Origin: Bradyrhizobium sp. AZCC 1693
GTDB lineage: Bacteria > Pseudomonadota > Alphaproteobacteria > Rhizobiales > Xanthobacteraceae
Reading direction: 5' to 3'
Length of the DNA: 64,000 nucleotides
Assembly (NCBI RefSeq): GCF_036924745.1
Contig: NZ_JAZHSD010000001.1
Location: 868,001 to 932,000 of the forward strand
The notes below the pieces were generated by a model that saw only the letters and a program-made list of their open reading frames with translations, was not told where the DNA came from and did not search any database. Both the position numbers and the translations under genes were made by a program. This document shows positions 25,369-34,356 of the stretch, one piece after another (positions within the stretch are counted from its first letter, which is position 1; every line of letters starts with the position of its first letter).

Positions 25369-25666
25369 TCCATTTCCCCGATCCGGAGTTGCCACTGAGT
25401 TGACCGTTCGCATATGCACCATTGATCGAGACTCGCACAAGTCCCCCGCTGCCGACACTGCCGGAAACCGGACCGCCCGAAATCTTGCCGTCGGCGACAT
25501 TCACGGTGGAGGTAGTCTGCGCATCGCAACTGCCCGTTTTTGTGACAACGGTAACCTGCCAAAGGCCGTCATAGGGCGACTGGGCGGAGGCCGGAGCTGC
25601 GGCCAGGGTCGCGGCGGAGGCAAGAAACGAAGCAAACAAAATCTCGCTGATGCGATTGGCGCGCAT
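25313..25666 (-). CDS. Small secreted glycine/serine-rich protein
   Basis: The 117-residue protein has a signal peptide (MRANRISEILFASFLASAA, cleavage near ASA-Q). The mature part opens YDGLWQVTVVTKTGSCD and continues with a glycine-rich stretch (ISGGPVSGSVGSGGLVRVSI) and a second cysteine near the end (VACSGRW), so one disulfide is likely. It resembles its downstream neighbour in having a G-x-W-x-V opening and may be related. AAGGA is nine bases before the ATG. The function is unknown. Confidence 0.65.
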   Translation of the reverse strand: MRANRISEILFASFLASAATLAAAPASAQSPYDGLWQVTVVTKTGSCDAQTTSTVNVADGKISGGPVSGSVGSGGLVRVSINGAYANGQLSGNSGSGKWNGASAGVACSGRWEASRQ

Positions 25667-25871
25667 GGATCAATTCCTTGAGATGTGTGTGATGACGCGC
25701 CTTATCTGGGCACAATGTGTCCAAACTTGGGTGCGACGCAACACTGAGGAAAGTTCCCGAAATCTCAAACACATCAAGGTGAATCTGGTTCCGGGCGAGA
25801 AACCAAAAATGTTGCGATTCCGACACTTTTTTCCGCACTAAACAGCCGAGTCAGAGGTGTTTAGGTAGGGT

Positions 25872-26471
25872 TCAGTGTTTCGCGTCGAACAGGCTCGGTG
25901 CTTGGGTGGCGAACTCCTCCTCCTGCGGCGTGGCAGGGAGGTTGCTGTGGGTCCTGGCGTGAAAGATGACGTCAGCGAGCAGTTTCTGGCCCAGCGGGGC
26001 CAGCGCGCGCTCCCAGAGCTCGCGCGCGGTCTCTCCCTTCCTGACGAACACCCACTCCTGCGCGGCGATGGCGCCGGCATCCAGCCGGTCGGCGAGGTGG
26101 TAGACGGTGCCGCCGGCGATTGGATCGCCCTCCTTGATGGTCCATTCGACCGCGGCGATGCCGCGATGCCGGGGCAGGAGCGAGGGGTGATAGCCGATGC
26201 CGCCGAGTTTGGCGGTAGCCAGTGCTTCCCGGGTGACGCGGGCATGGCTATGGGCGGTCACGATCAGGTCGGTATCTGGCGCGATTTCCGATGCGGCAAC
26301 GCGTTTCGGATCGGCCTGCACGACGACCCCGATCCCGGCGGCCCGCGCAGTGGCGGCAAGCCGGTCCTCGCCATCGTGGACGACAACGAGGACGATATCG
26401 ACCCCGTGTTGGCGCAGCGTATTGAATGTCGTCACGCCGAAATGGCGGGAGCCAACCAAGGTGATCCGCAT
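25872..26471 (-). CDS. Formyltransferase-family protein
   Basis: The 199-residue protein contains the folate-dependent formyltransferase core. It has GIGYHPSLLPRHRG, with the catalytic-loop His/Pro pattern, after VTAHSHARV, and GGTVYHLADRLDAGAI with the conserved Asp. Met-tRNA formyltransferase is over 300 residues and has a C-terminal tRNA-binding domain; that domain is missing here, so this is not Fmt. Candidates are sugar-amine or hydroxymethyl/formyl transferases. No related gene is adjacent. Confidence 0.75.
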   Translation of the reverse strand: MRITLVGSRHFGVTTFNTLRQHGVDIVLVVVHDGEDRLAATARAAGIGVVVQADPKRVAASEIAPDTDLIVTAHSHARVTREALATAKLGGIGYHPSLLPRHRGIAAVEWTIKEGDPIAGGTVYHLADRLDAGAIAAQEWVFVRKGETARELWERALAPLGQKLLADVIFHARTHSNLPATPQEEEFATQAPSLFDAKH

Positions 26472-26580
26472 ATGTTCTGTCCGTCGTTAATCAGGCCGGT
26501 ATGCCGATAGCACACCATGGCGGCCGGTTTCGACGCTGCGCCTGCGGCTTTTGGGTTATCAACAGGACCGGCCGGCGCGG

Positions 26581-26673
26581 CTAGCCCTTGATGCCGCAAC
26601 TCGGGTAGGGCGCGGCCTCGCCCGGGACGATCGGACAGAAGCGGATCGGCGGCAACTGGCCAGCTCTCGTCAT
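26581..26673 (-). CDS. Possible 30-residue protein
   Basis: The short frame begins MTRAGQLPPIRFCPIVPGEA and ends in SCGIKG. GGGGGAT precedes the ATG by six bases, which is the main support. Two cysteines in CPIVPGEAAPYPSC could bind metal. No longer frame covers this intergenic stretch. No family is recognised. Confidence 0.35.
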   Translation of the reverse strand: MTRAGQLPPIRFCPIVPGEAAPYPSCGIKG

Positions 26674-26804
26674 CGCAGATCCCCCAATGCCGTGCGCGCA
26701 ACCATAAGCCTTGGCACCGGCCAGCGTGCGAGGCGTCACATCGATGCGAAAGACGCGACGTTACGGTCCGGGACAAAAGTTGGCAGCCCAGGGAAATTGC
26801 GACC

Positions 26805-27209
26805 ATGACACGCTTTCTGATCTTCGCCGCCATAGCGCCGCCGCTCGGCTTCGTCGTTGCGTTCTGGGTGATGCTGCAGATTGCCAATTGGCTTGCGGGC
26901 AGCCCGACCACGTTCGATGTCGCCCAAATCATGATGCTGCCGACGATATATCTGGTCGGGTTGATCCCGGCGCTATTGGCGGCGTGGTTCGACCATGCGC
27001 TGGCAAGGCGCAACGTCTCCTGCCGCATCGCGCTCACGGCGCTGTTCGGCTACGCGCTCAGCTACCTGCCGCTGGCAGTAGCGTTCTGGATCGGTTTCGC
27101 CCACGGGCCGTATGTCCTGCTGTTCGGCCTGATCGGCGCGGTGCCGTCGGCGGTGTGTTCGTGGCTGGCGGCAGAGCGGCAGGCGCCTGATCTTGTTTCG
27201 TCACCATGA
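26805..27209 (+). CDS. Small integral membrane protein
   Basis: The 134-residue protein has four hydrophobic segments: FLIFAAIAPPLGFVVAFWV near the start, MMLPTIYLVGLIPALLAAW, LFGYALSYLPLAVAFWIGF, and YVLLFGLIGAVPSAVCSWL near the end. The ATG at 26805 starts straight at the first segment. No catalytic motif is visible, and I do not recognise it beyond similar proteins in Bradyrhizobium. Its 3' end overlaps the convergent gene by nine bases. Confidence 0.65.
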   Translation: MTRFLIFAAIAPPLGFVVAFWVMLQIANWLAGSPTTFDVAQIMMLPTIYLVGLIPALLAAWFDHALARRNVSCRIALTALFGYALSYLPLAVAFWIGFAHGPYVLLFGLIGAVPSAVCSWLAAERQAPDLVSSP

Positions 27210-27446
27210 CAGGATTCGCAGCTCTGGCCGGGAGTAGGTCGGGATTGGTTGCCGGGCCGGCTCGGACTGTTGTTCGGCCACCATCTGCAGCCGCGCCCGC
27301 AGGTCGGCGCTGCACTGCTTCATCTGGTTGCGCAACTCGCGCCGGCTGAAGGTGGTGAGGGAGGGATCACCCAGCTGCTGCCAGGCGGCGCGCAGCCACT
27401 GCTGCAGCGCGTGGATATCGGAATCGAGGACCTCAGGCTGGTTCAT
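27201..27446 (-). CDS. Small hypothetical protein
   Basis: The 81-residue, mostly helical, soluble protein reads MNQPEVLDSDIHALQQWLRA, has a basic/glutamine-rich middle (RRELRNQMKQCSADLRARL) and ends in PTYSRPELRILSW. No signal peptide is seen and the ribosome site is weak (GGCGG). Convergent with the membrane-protein gene. The function is unknown. Confidence 0.5.
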   Translation of the reverse strand: MNQPEVLDSDIHALQQWLRAAWQQLGDPSLTTFSRRELRNQMKQCSADLRARLQMVAEQQSEPARQPIPTYSRPELRILSW

Positions 27447-27624
27447 GCCGCCGAAATCTCAAAACGTGATCGCGCCACAATTAGGTCTGATTCTCTCTTC
27501 GACGCCTACTCCGTAGCAAGTCAGACGGCATGAAAAACCGACGACTTGAAAAGCAGACGGCCTGGAGCCGAGGGAACGCGCGCCCCACATGATCGTTGGG
27601 TGAATGCCTCCTGGAGAGACCTTG

Positions 27625-28020
27625 ATGTCCCGCAGTCCGGCGCTTGTTCTCTTCGTGGCGTTCGCCCTGATCGCTCCCGCCAAAGCATTCGCACAATTGA
27701 CGCCGCCAGCCGGCTCGGCCGGCGCCGGCAATTCGTCGATATCAGGCGTGCCCTTCGGCCCGGCCAATCCCAGGGCGCTCTCCGATCCCAGCGGCATCGG
27801 CAACGCCGCGAATATCCCACCGCTCAGGCCCAACCCTCCACCGCCGGCCGTCTCCTACGGCTCGGTCGATTCCCCGGCGCGCGCACGCCTCGCGACGCCG
27901 CCCTATGCAGGCGCCTCGCAACGGATCATCGGCCCGCGTCATCAGCCGCGAAAGCCGCCGGTGCGGCGGCGCGGACGCCCGGAAGTGAGTTCCTTCACGG
28001 GGATCTGCCGCGGGTGTTAG
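27625..28020 (+). CDS. Secreted proline/glycine-rich protein
   Basis: The 131-residue protein has a signal peptide (MSRSPALVLFVAFALIAPAK, cleavage near AFA-Q). The mature chain is low-complexity, rich in proline, glycine, serine and asparagine (LTPPAGSAGAGNSSISGVPF), with a basic stretch (RKPPVRRRGRPE) and an end GICRGC that offers two cysteines. GGAGAG is about seven bases before the ATG at 27625. It is probably an extended envelope protein; the function is unknown. Confidence 0.6.
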   Translation: MSRSPALVLFVAFALIAPAKAFAQLTPPAGSAGAGNSSISGVPFGPANPRALSDPSGIGNAANIPPLRPNPPPPAVSYGSVDSPARARLATPPYAGASQRIIGPRHQPRKPPVRRRGRPEVSSFTGICRGC

Positions 28021-28207
28021 CGGTCAAAATTGCGATTCATCCTGAGCGGGGAGCGACCGCACCGGAAGACGGACATTTCGACGTCCCGGCCTTCGAGGAA
28101 CAATTTTCTCCTGCCGGACTTGTGCAACGTTAAGCTTGACGCGTGCTGATCCTGCGCGTGCCCATGCCGAGTATCGTGTGACGCAAAACTTGCCCCAGCG
28201 GCCAGGG

Positions 28208-30550
28208 ATGGCAGGAATGAACATCCAGCAACGGACGGCCAAGATTGTCTCCCCACCAGGCCCATCCGCCGCCCCGGATGTCGCGCGAGCACCCCGCGAA
28301 GAATGGCTGCGTGCGCACGAAGACAGGCCGGCCGTCACCTACGAACACGTTGGCGTGGGGATCGTCGAAGTCGATCAGGCCGGCCGGATGCTACGCGTCA
28401 ACCCGAAGATCTGCGAGCTGACGAGACAGGAAGCGGCCGACCTGCTCGGCCGCTCCATCTTTGACGAAACCGCGCCACAGGACCTCGCGCAGGATCTCAG
28501 GCAGTTCCGGCGACAGGTCGCCGGCGAAATCGATCGCTACACCATTGAAAAACGTCTTGCCCGCAAGGACGGCTCATACTTCTGGGCGGAGGTGACGTCC
28601 TCGAGCGTTCGTGATGGGTCGGGAAATTTCCTTTACGCGGTGCGCGTTCAGCATGACATCAGCGCCCGCAAGGAAGCCGAGCAGGCGCTGGCGCGCCGCA
28701 GCGAAGAGCAGGCGGCACTGTTCCGGTTCTCCGAAAGGCTGCAATACATCACGTCAGTTCCGGACGTTTACGACGCCGGCCTGGACGCCATCCTCGCCGC
28801 ACTCGCCTGCGAGCGCGCCTCCATTCTTCTGTTTGACGACAGCGACGTGATGCGTTTCGTCGGATGGCGGGGCCTGTCAGACGGCTACCGGCGCGCCGTC
28901 GAAGGCCATTCGCCATGGGGGAGGGACGAAGCAAATCCGCGTCCGGTCACCTTCGAGGATATCGGCGTTTCAGCTCTTTCGGTTGCGCTCAAGGAGACGA
29001 TTGCGCGCGAACATCTCGCGGCGGTCGCTTTCATCCCGATCATGATCGGCGGCCGGCTCGCCGGAAAATTCATGGCCTATTACGAAAAGCCGCATCGCTT
29101 TACCGAATCGGAGATCGACGTCGCGCTGACGCTCGCGCGGCAACTCGGCTTCGGCATCGCGAGGTTGAGGGCGGAACAGGCGCGTAGCGTCGCCGAAGAG
29201 CGTGCGCAGCAGCTCGTGTCGATCGTGGAATCCTCCGATGATGCGATTATCAGCAAGGATCTGGACGGGATCATCCAGACCTGGAATTCGGGCGCCGAGC
29301 GGCTGTTCGGCTATGCCGTCAATGAGGCCATCGGCAAGCCCGTGACGATGCTTTTTCCACCAGGGCGCGAAGATGAGGAGCCCGGGATCCTCGCGCGCCT
29401 ACGGCGCGGCGAGCGCATCCACCCTTACGAAACCGTTCGCCGGCGGAAGGACGGCAGCCTTTTGGACGTCTCGCTGACCGTCTCGCCGGTCCACGACGGC
29501 GCCGGACACATCGTCGGCGCATCGAAGATCGCCCGCAACATCACCGATCGCAAGGAAGCCGAACGCAAGCTCCGGGAGAGTGAGCAGCGTCTCACCGAAT
29601 TGCTCTCGGCGATTCCGGCCGCGATTTACACGACCGACGAGCAAGGGAAAATTACCTACTTCAACCAGGCCGCGGTCGAATTCTCGGGCCGGACGCCCGC
29701 GCTCGGCAGTGACGAATGGTGTGTCACGTGGAAGCTGTTCATGCCGGATGGCACGCCGCTTCCGCACGATGAGTGTCCGATGGCGATTGCGCTGAAGGAA
29801 GGGCGCGCCGTGCGTGGCGCCGAAGCGGTCGCCGAGCGGCCGGACGGGACGCGGGTGTCCTTCATTCCGTTCCCGACGCCGCTGCGGGATTCTTCCGGCA
29901 GGATCAACGGCGCCATCAACATGCTGGTGGATATCAGCGAGCGACGGCAGGCGGAAACCCGGCAACGGCTTCTGCTCGATGAACTCAATCATCGCACCAA
30001 GAACAACATGCAGATGCTGCAGTCGCTGCTGTTCTCGGCGGCAAGAACGGCCCACAGCGAGGAGGCGCGGAAAGTCCTGAACGAAGCCAGTGCGCGGATC
30101 GCGGCCATGGCGGCGGCGCAGCGCGTGCTGTATGGCCGCAGCGACGCCAGCCGTTTCGCGGCGGAAGAATTCCTGCCGTCGGTCTGTCAGACCATCCGGC
30201 AATTGCTGTCGCCGGATGCGCGAATTGAATGCGGCGCTGCGCAGGGCGTGCTTTCCAACGACGTGGCGATGCCGCTCGCGCTGATATTGAACGAGCTTCT
30301 GACAAACGCCGTGAAGCACGGCGTCACGGATCATGCGAGGCAGGGCGTCCGGGTCAGCTTGACCGCTCAGGACGGACGGTTGGCGCTCTGCGTCGAGGAT
30401 GACGGGGAGGGGTTCGACCTGGAGGAGGTGCGCAAGACGTCGTCCGGCCTCCAGCTGGTGCTCGGCCTCGCGCGCCAGCTGCACGGAACGCTTTCCGTCA
30501 CGAAAAATCCCTCGCGGGCGTGCCTCGATTTCCCCGCTGCGAAGATCTAG
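28208..30550 (+). CDS. Multi-PAS/GAF sensor histidine kinase (HisKA_2/HWE type)
   Basis: The protein of about 780 residues has no membrane segment. The order is PAS (about 40-150, with a PAC end at DISARKEAE), GAF (about 165-330), PAS (about 345-460, VESSDDAIISKDLDGIIQTW), PAS (about 470-590), then the phospho-acceptor region LLDELNHRTKNNMQMLQSLL with His595, and an HATPase domain (NELLTNAVKHG, EDDGEGF). The HRTKNN form places it in the HisKA_2/HWE class common in rhizobia, often linked to light, redox or general stress. The ATG at 28208 is one choice; 28217 is close. A response regulator follows 11 bases downstream and is the likely partner. Confidence 0.88.
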   Translation: MAGMNIQQRTAKIVSPPGPSAAPDVARAPREEWLRAHEDRPAVTYEHVGVGIVEVDQAGRMLRVNPKICELTRQEAADLLGRSIFDETAPQDLAQDLRQFRRQVAGEIDRYTIEKRLARKDGSYFWAEVTSSSVRDGSGNFLYAVRVQHDISARKEAEQALARRSEEQAALFRFSERLQYITSVPDVYDAGLDAILAALACERASILLFDDSDVMRFVGWRGLSDGYRRAVEGHSPWGRDEANPRPVTFEDIGVSALSVALKETIAREHLAAVAFIPIMIGGRLAGKFMAYYEKPHRFTESEIDVALTLARQLGFGIARLRAEQARSVAEERAQQLVSIVESSDDAIISKDLDGIIQTWNSGAERLFGYAVNEAIGKPVTMLFPPGREDEEPGILARLRRGERIHPYETVRRRKDGSLLDVSLTVSPVHDGAGHIVGASKIARNITDRKEAERKLRESEQRLTELLSAIPAAIYTTDEQGKITYFNQAAVEFSGRTPALGSDEWCVTWKLFMPDGTPLPHDECPMAIALKEGRAVRGAEAVAERPDGTRVSFIPFPTPLRDSSGRINGAINMLVDISERRQAETRQRLLLDELNHRTKNNMQMLQSLLFSAARTAHSEEARKVLNEASARIAAMAAAQRVLYGRSDASRFAAEEFLPSVCQTIRQLLSPDARIECGAAQGVLSNDVAMPLALILNELLTNAVKHGVTDHARQGVRVSLTAQDGRLALCVEDDGEGFDLEEVRKTSSGLQLVLGLARQLHGTLSVTKNPSRACLDFPAAKI

Positions 30551-30561
30551 AGCGGTGATCG

Positions 30562-31041
30562 ATGACGCCTGAGCAGCGCGCAAGGAATTTTGCGTCGCCG
30601 TCCGAGCCGGACCGGAACCCGCCGCCGCCTGCCGAAGAGGTCCGACGGATGGAAGGCAAGCAGGGTCCACCGCGCGTTCTCGTCGTCGAGGATGATTTTC
30701 TGATTGCCATGCAAACTGAAGTCGCGCTGACGGCAGCCGGCTTTGAGGTCGTCGGCCCGGCCACGACCGCCGAGGAGGCCGTCGCGCTGGCCGGCGAGGC
30801 GCAACCGGCGCTCGCCGTGATGGACATTCGTCTCGCCAGCACCCGCGATGGCATCGATGCCGCACGGCAACTCTATCAGGACCTCGCCATTCGCTGCATC
30901 TTTGCGACCGCACATGACGATGCGCACACGCGCGGGCGCGCCGAGCCTTATGCCCCGCTCGGATGGCTGCCGAAGCCATACACCATGGCTTCGCTCGTCG
31001 CGGTGGTTGCCGAAGCTGTCGCGGTGCTGCGCCGGCCGTAA
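30562..31041 (+). CDS. Single-domain response regulator
   Basis: The 159-residue protein has a 35-residue proline-rich lead and then a receiver domain. VLVVEDDFLIAM holds the acidic pair, VMDIRLAS the phospho-acceptor Asp88, FATAHDD the switch Thr, and WLPKPYTM the conserved Lys138. There is no output domain, so it probably relays phosphate or acts by protein binding. It starts 11 bases after the sensor kinase. An internal ATG at 30649 would remove the unusual lead. Confidence 0.85.
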   Translation: MTPEQRARNFASPSEPDRNPPPPAEEVRRMEGKQGPPRVLVVEDDFLIAMQTEVALTAAGFEVVGPATTAEEAVALAGEAQPALAVMDIRLASTRDGIDAARQLYQDLAIRCIFATAHDDAHTRGRAEPYAPLGWLPKPYTMASLVAVVAEAVAVLRRP

Positions 31042-31161
31042 ACGCTCCGGCAAGCCACATGGGGTCCATGCCACCCAAGGATCAGACACAAGGATCGGAC
31101 ATCCGCTTGCAGGTGCTTCCGCTACTACCCGCTCCCGATCCGCTTCAGGCGACCGGAAGGC

Positions 31162-31572
31162 TCAGTCCCGATCGTAGTACCGGCCCTGCTGCGGGCGTCG
31201 GTAATACCCGTCGCCGTAATATTGTTGACGCCCCTGCTGATACTGCGGCGGCACCATTCCGTTCGGGTAACATTGGCCATCCCTGACATCGAGGTCGGCG
31301 CCATGGCCGCAAGGCACGGGGTAGCGGCCGCCGCGATAGTAACGCGGATATTGCCTTGCGGCCTGCTCCTGCGGCGGCAGATACCCGTTCGGATAGCAGA
31401 GGCCATCGCGCGCGCTCAGATCCCAGCCATGGCCGCATGGCGGCGGACGGGCGGGGACATGGTATTGCACGGCTTGAGGCAAGACAGGCGCAACCACGTC
31501 AGGTGCAACAGCGCTTCCGGGCGTCATGCTCAACTGAGCGGCCAGTGCTGCGGCGGCAATGCTGACGATCAT
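31162..31572 (-). CDS. Secreted protein with two CGHG/RDG/CYP repeats (paralogue A)
   Basis: The 136-residue protein has a signal-like start (MIVSIAAAALAAQLSM) and two copies of a motif of about 22 residues. PPPCGHGWDLSARDGLCYPN is the first and PVPCGHGADLDVRDGQCYPN the second, each followed by a G-x2-PPQ tail, with an Arg/Tyr-rich spacer and end (RYYRGGRYP, QQYYGDGYYRRPQQ). Each repeat has two cysteines that could pair. GGAGAAGG lies upstream of the ATG. A paralogue with the same layout lies 213 bases upstream on the same strand. The function is unknown; a small disulfide-stabilised surface or wall-binding protein is one guess. Confidence 0.7.
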   Translation of the reverse strand: MIVSIAAAALAAQLSMTPGSAVAPDVVAPVLPQAVQYHVPARPPPCGHGWDLSARDGLCYPNGYLPPQEQAARQYPRYYRGGRYPVPCGHGADLDVRDGQCYPNGMVPPQYQQGRQQYYGDGYYRRPQQGRYYDRD

Positions 31573-31784
31573 GGTCCTTCTCCGATCAAACCAGAAGCTG
31601 CGTTTCCACGACGCGCTGGCCGGATCGCCCGATCACGATCGAGGGGCTGTTGTTGCGTCGATACAAATATATCAAAACACGCCCTGAATATCCGATGAAC
31701 GCATTCCAGGCATCGGAGTCAAACTCCCTGCAACGGCGGCCACGGGACAACTGCTCGGCGAACAGACGTTCAGCGTCGCCGCGG

Positions 31785-32192
31785 CTATCGCATTTCGAAG
31801 TAGCCGTTTCGTCGATAGTGATAGCCCGGGCGGCCTTCCTGATACTGCCGTGGCACCGTGCCTGTCGGGTAGCAGAGCCCATCGCGAATATCGCGGTCTG
31901 CGCCGTGCCCGCATGGTACCGGCCGCCGTCCGCCGCCGTACTCCAGGGGATAATACCGGCCCGATTGAAACCGCGGCGGCACCATCCCGTTCGGGTAGCA
32001 CTTGCCGTCCCGCTCATCGAGATCGTAGCCGTGGCCGCACGGCGGCGGATGGCCGTGACGGCGGTAGCGGATTTCCTGCGCCAAGATTTCCTGCGCCAAG
32101 ATTCCCTGGACCAAGGGGATGGTTTCGTTCAGCGGCTGGGCAGGTACTCCCAATTGTAGCGCGAGGGCTACGCCGGCAATGCTGGCGAACAT
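31785..32192 (-). CDS. Secreted protein with two CGHG/RDG/CYP repeats (paralogue B)
   Basis: The 135-residue protein has a short hydrophobic lead (MFASIAGVALALQLGV) and then PPPCGHGYDLDERDGKCYPN and PVPCGHGADRDIRDGLCYPT, each followed by a G-x-VPPR or G-x-VPRQ tail. The spacer and C terminus are rich in Arg, Tyr and Gly. GGAGGGA precedes the ATG by five bases. The near-identical architecture with paralogue A indicates a gene duplication on top of an internal repeat. Between them the invariant positions are CGHG, D, RDG and CYP. No known family comes to mind. Confidence 0.7.
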   Translation of the reverse strand: MFASIAGVALALQLGVPAQPLNETIPLVQGILAQEILAQEIRYRRHGHPPPCGHGYDLDERDGKCYPNGMVPPRFQSGRYYPLEYGGGRRPVPCGHGADRDIRDGLCYPTGTVPRQYQEGRPGYHYRRNGYFEMR

Positions 32193-32514
32193 CTTATCCC
32201 TCCGGTGAACATCCGATTTCCCTGCGGCCGATCTTCGCTTTCGGAAATGGCTACGGGAAAGTACGTTTCCATATCGATGCTGTGCGCGCGCTCGGGAAGA
32301 CCGGCTTGCGAAAATAGGACGTCCTTCAAGCGCGACATTCTTGCGGCAGCCGGTATGCCGACACAATCCCAGACCATCGCGCAATGGCGGCTGGTCGGGC
32401 AACTCACCGTCCATTCAGCGTTACTGAGATTGGCAGCCCCGAGGCGTGAAAACAAAAGACCGCCCGGAGGCGGCCTGTCATTGTGATGCCTGTTGAGGGT
32501 TAGGCCGGTAGAGG
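32193..32514. other. Intergenic stretch
   Basis: It holds the presumed promoter of paralogue B and, at its right end, the terminator of the PEP-CTERM gene. No coding frame with a convincing start is seen. Confidence 0.5.
32451..32475 (-). terminator. Terminator of the PEP-CTERM gene
   Basis: On the minus strand GGCCGCC and GGCGGTC pair (one G-U) around a 4-base loop and are followed by TTTTGTTTT. It lies about 40 bases after the stop codon. Confidence 0.65.
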
Positions 32515-33126
32515 TCAGGCCTGTTGAGGCGCGACGGCCGTATGGTTGCGGCGGCGATAGGCCAGAAAGCCGACGCCGACGAATCCCAGGATCATCATGG
32601 CCCAGGTGGAAGGCTCAGGAACGGCGGAAATCTGCGCAGTCACGAACTGCGTGTTGTCCCCGAAATTGGAATCCCAATAGTACAGCTTGAGCTCGCCAGT
32701 CGCGTTCGCCGGGCCTGAGAACGAAGTGCCGATTTCAAAGAAGGCGCCAGCGCCGATTTTGCCGACCAACGTGCCATAGGGGAGGCTGAGGCCAGCCTGA
32801 TTCCATAATCCGAAATCTATACCAATGAGAGTGCCGGGAGCCTGGCCACTCTCGTCGCCGAGCACCGCATATCGCAACCCCGTCAGCCCATCCGCGTTCG
32901 ACCATCGCGGCAAGGCGCCAGCGTTCCAAAGATCGTTAGGGTCGACCGAGACTGTGAAGTTCTGGCCCACGTTCAAGAAGACGCCGGTTGAGCCGCCGGT
33001 GCCGCCCGAACTGCTGTTCGTATAAGCGTCGACGACGACGGCCTGGGCGGAGGTGGCGGAAATGCCGGCAAGTCCCGCAACGAGTGCGCACGCAAACAAG
33101 GCTCGCTTGAAGTTGAGATTAATCAT
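32515..33126 (-). CDS. PEPxxWA-CTERM sorting-signal protein
   Basis: The 203-residue secreted protein has a signal peptide ending near AQA-V. The C terminus carries the sorting signal: [20 protein letters not shown] and then a basic AYRRR stop. Exosortase-type enzymes recognise the PEP motif and process such proteins for the cell surface or matrix. The domain between (VNVGQNF-like start, [34 protein letters not shown]) resembles PA-IL/LecA-type sugar-binding beta-sandwiches; this is a tentative reading. No exosortase gene is in the window. Confidence 0.8.
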   Translation of the reverse strand: MINLNFKRALFACALVAGLAGISATSAQAVVVDAYTNSSSGGTGGSTGVFLNVGQNFTVSVDPNDLWNAGALPRWSNADGLTGLRYAVLGDESGQAPGTLIGIDFGLWNQAGLSLPYGTLVGKIGAGAFFEIGTSFSGPANATGELKLYYWDSNFGDNTQFVTAQISAVPEPSTWAMMILGFVGVGFLAYRRRNHTAVAPQQA

Positions 33127-33274
33127 GCCAACACCTAATTTAATAATCTAAATCAAAGCCTCGCGGACGGAATCGCGCGAGTCCGGTTGCAGTCATTACA
33201 TTTAATTAATAGTGCGTCAACAATGCCGGTCTGGCTGCCCACAACGACGAGCCCGCTGATGGCGGGCGACCGCG

Positions 33275-33469
33275 TCAGGGCAGGGTGCGGTTCAAGCTCG
33301 GGTCATGGGCACGCGAATAGGCGCTGATCTCGGGCCAGCGTTTCTTCATGCCGACGGCAATCTGTTGGGCCAAGCGGTCTTCACACTGAAATGGCTGCAA
33401 CGACGCGCGACGTTGCGCCCGCAACCGTGCGCGGTGACGCCGGAGGTATCTTTTGGATCGCGTATGCAT
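33275..33469 (-). CDS. Small basic hypothetical protein
   Basis: The 64-residue frame begins MHTRSKRYLRRHRARLRAQR and ends HDPSLNRTLP. GGAG lies nine bases before this ATG, better than the site for an ATG at 33484. The strongly basic first third could bind nucleic acid, or may simply reflect a GC-rich random frame. No family is recognised. Confidence 0.35.
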   Translation of the reverse strand: MHTRSKRYLRRHRARLRAQRRASLQPFQCEDRLAQQIAVGMKKRWPEISAYSRAHDPSLNRTLP

Positions 33470-33752
33470 GAGGCATCGCTCCAAGATTTGGAAGCCACCG
33501 CCAAAAAGGACCCTGCGGAGCGGCGGTCGTCTCCCGATCGGGCTTACGATGATCGTGTCTGGCGGATTATTTTCTTACCCGCAGCGTCCTGGCTCATTTA
33601 ATTAAGCTAATAGAGCTATTTAACTGGATCGATAGTTTCAGGCAAGAAGGCCGCGGTCAATCGGCATAATTACGGTTAAATTGTTGGGGCGGGGGCGTTC
33701 AAGGGAGCTTTGCATTTTTCCCGATTTAAGTCCGGGAGCAGGGAGAGGGATC

Positions 33753-33971
33753 ATGGCCAAGCGCTGGAGTGCCGAGGATATCAGGAACCTCAAGACTCTC
33801 GCTCAGAGGTATTCCGTTCAAGCGATTGCCGAAAAGATGGATCGAACCGTGGGTGGGGTGGCCTTCAAGGCTCACCAACTGGGGCTACCACTAAAAGCGC
33901 CTCGCGGGCCATCGATCCGGAGTCCACGGATTTCAATTGGAGAGACACCTGCGTCTGACGAATGCCGCTGA
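33753..33971 (+). CDS. Small SANT/Myb-like helix-turn-helix protein
   Basis: The 72-residue protein starts MAKRWSAEDIRNLKTLAQRY, and the whole segment to residue 47 (VQAIAEKMDRTVGGVAFKAH, QLGLPLK) looks like the Trp-starting DNA-binding fold found in GcrA-like and SANT/Myb-like small proteins. GGGAGAGGGA is just before the ATG. The last 25 residues are unstructured. It is likely a small DNA-binding protein; the target is unknown. Confidence 0.6.
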   Translation: MAKRWSAEDIRNLKTLAQRYSVQAIAEKMDRTVGGVAFKAHQLGLPLKAPRGPSIRSPRISIGETPASDECR

Positions 33972-34023
33972 GGCAACGCCTGCGGCCCTCAAGGTGAAGT
34001 TTGGTTCTGAGGCCGCTGCGAGC

Positions 34024-34110
34024 CTAGCCGGTGCGGTAGGCATCCAGCGCATGGGCGGCGAAGATGCCCACGCTGACCAAGGCGAGGATGGCTGCTGAGA
34101 GTTCGATCAT
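34024..34110 (-). CDS. Tiny membrane protein (28 aa)
   Basis: MIELSAAILALVSVGIFAAH and then ALDAYRTG: one hydrophobic segment with a short polar tail. GGGAGG is eight bases before the ATG. Its ATG overlaps the stop of another tiny frame (ATGA), which suggests a two-cistron unit. Confidence 0.45.
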   Translation of the reverse strand: MIELSAAILALVSVGIFAAHALDAYRTG

Positions 34111-34190
34111 AGCTCGGCCTCCCGCTTATCCATTGCGGCGAGGAACCTGCCGCGTGACTGGTTCCATATGAGATCGAAGAAGAACTGCAT
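34107..34190 (-). CDS. Tiny protein (27 aa)
   Basis: MQFFFDLIWNQSRGRFLAAM and DKREAEL: an amphipathic-looking peptide with an aromatic start. AGGGA is nine bases before the ATG. Stop and start codons overlap with the 28-residue membrane ORF. Confidence 0.4.
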   Translation of the reverse strand: MQFFFDLIWNQSRGRFLAAMDKREAEL

Positions 34191-34356
34191 GTCGGCCGTC
34201 CCTGTTTTGTTAACAACCAGGTACGCAGCCCTTTGTTTCAGGATGTTTTCGTCAGGCTCAGAAAATGGTTTCGTCCGGGCGTTGGCGGCAACTGAATGAT
34301 GACAATTTCGCGGCCGGCGCGCATGCTTTTTGTGACACCAGCGGAGTGATTCGATC

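Noticed and set aside
31162..32192. CRISPR-like repetition
   Set aside because: The repeats are protein-level, not short identical DNA repeats with spacers. No CRISPR array was seen in the window.
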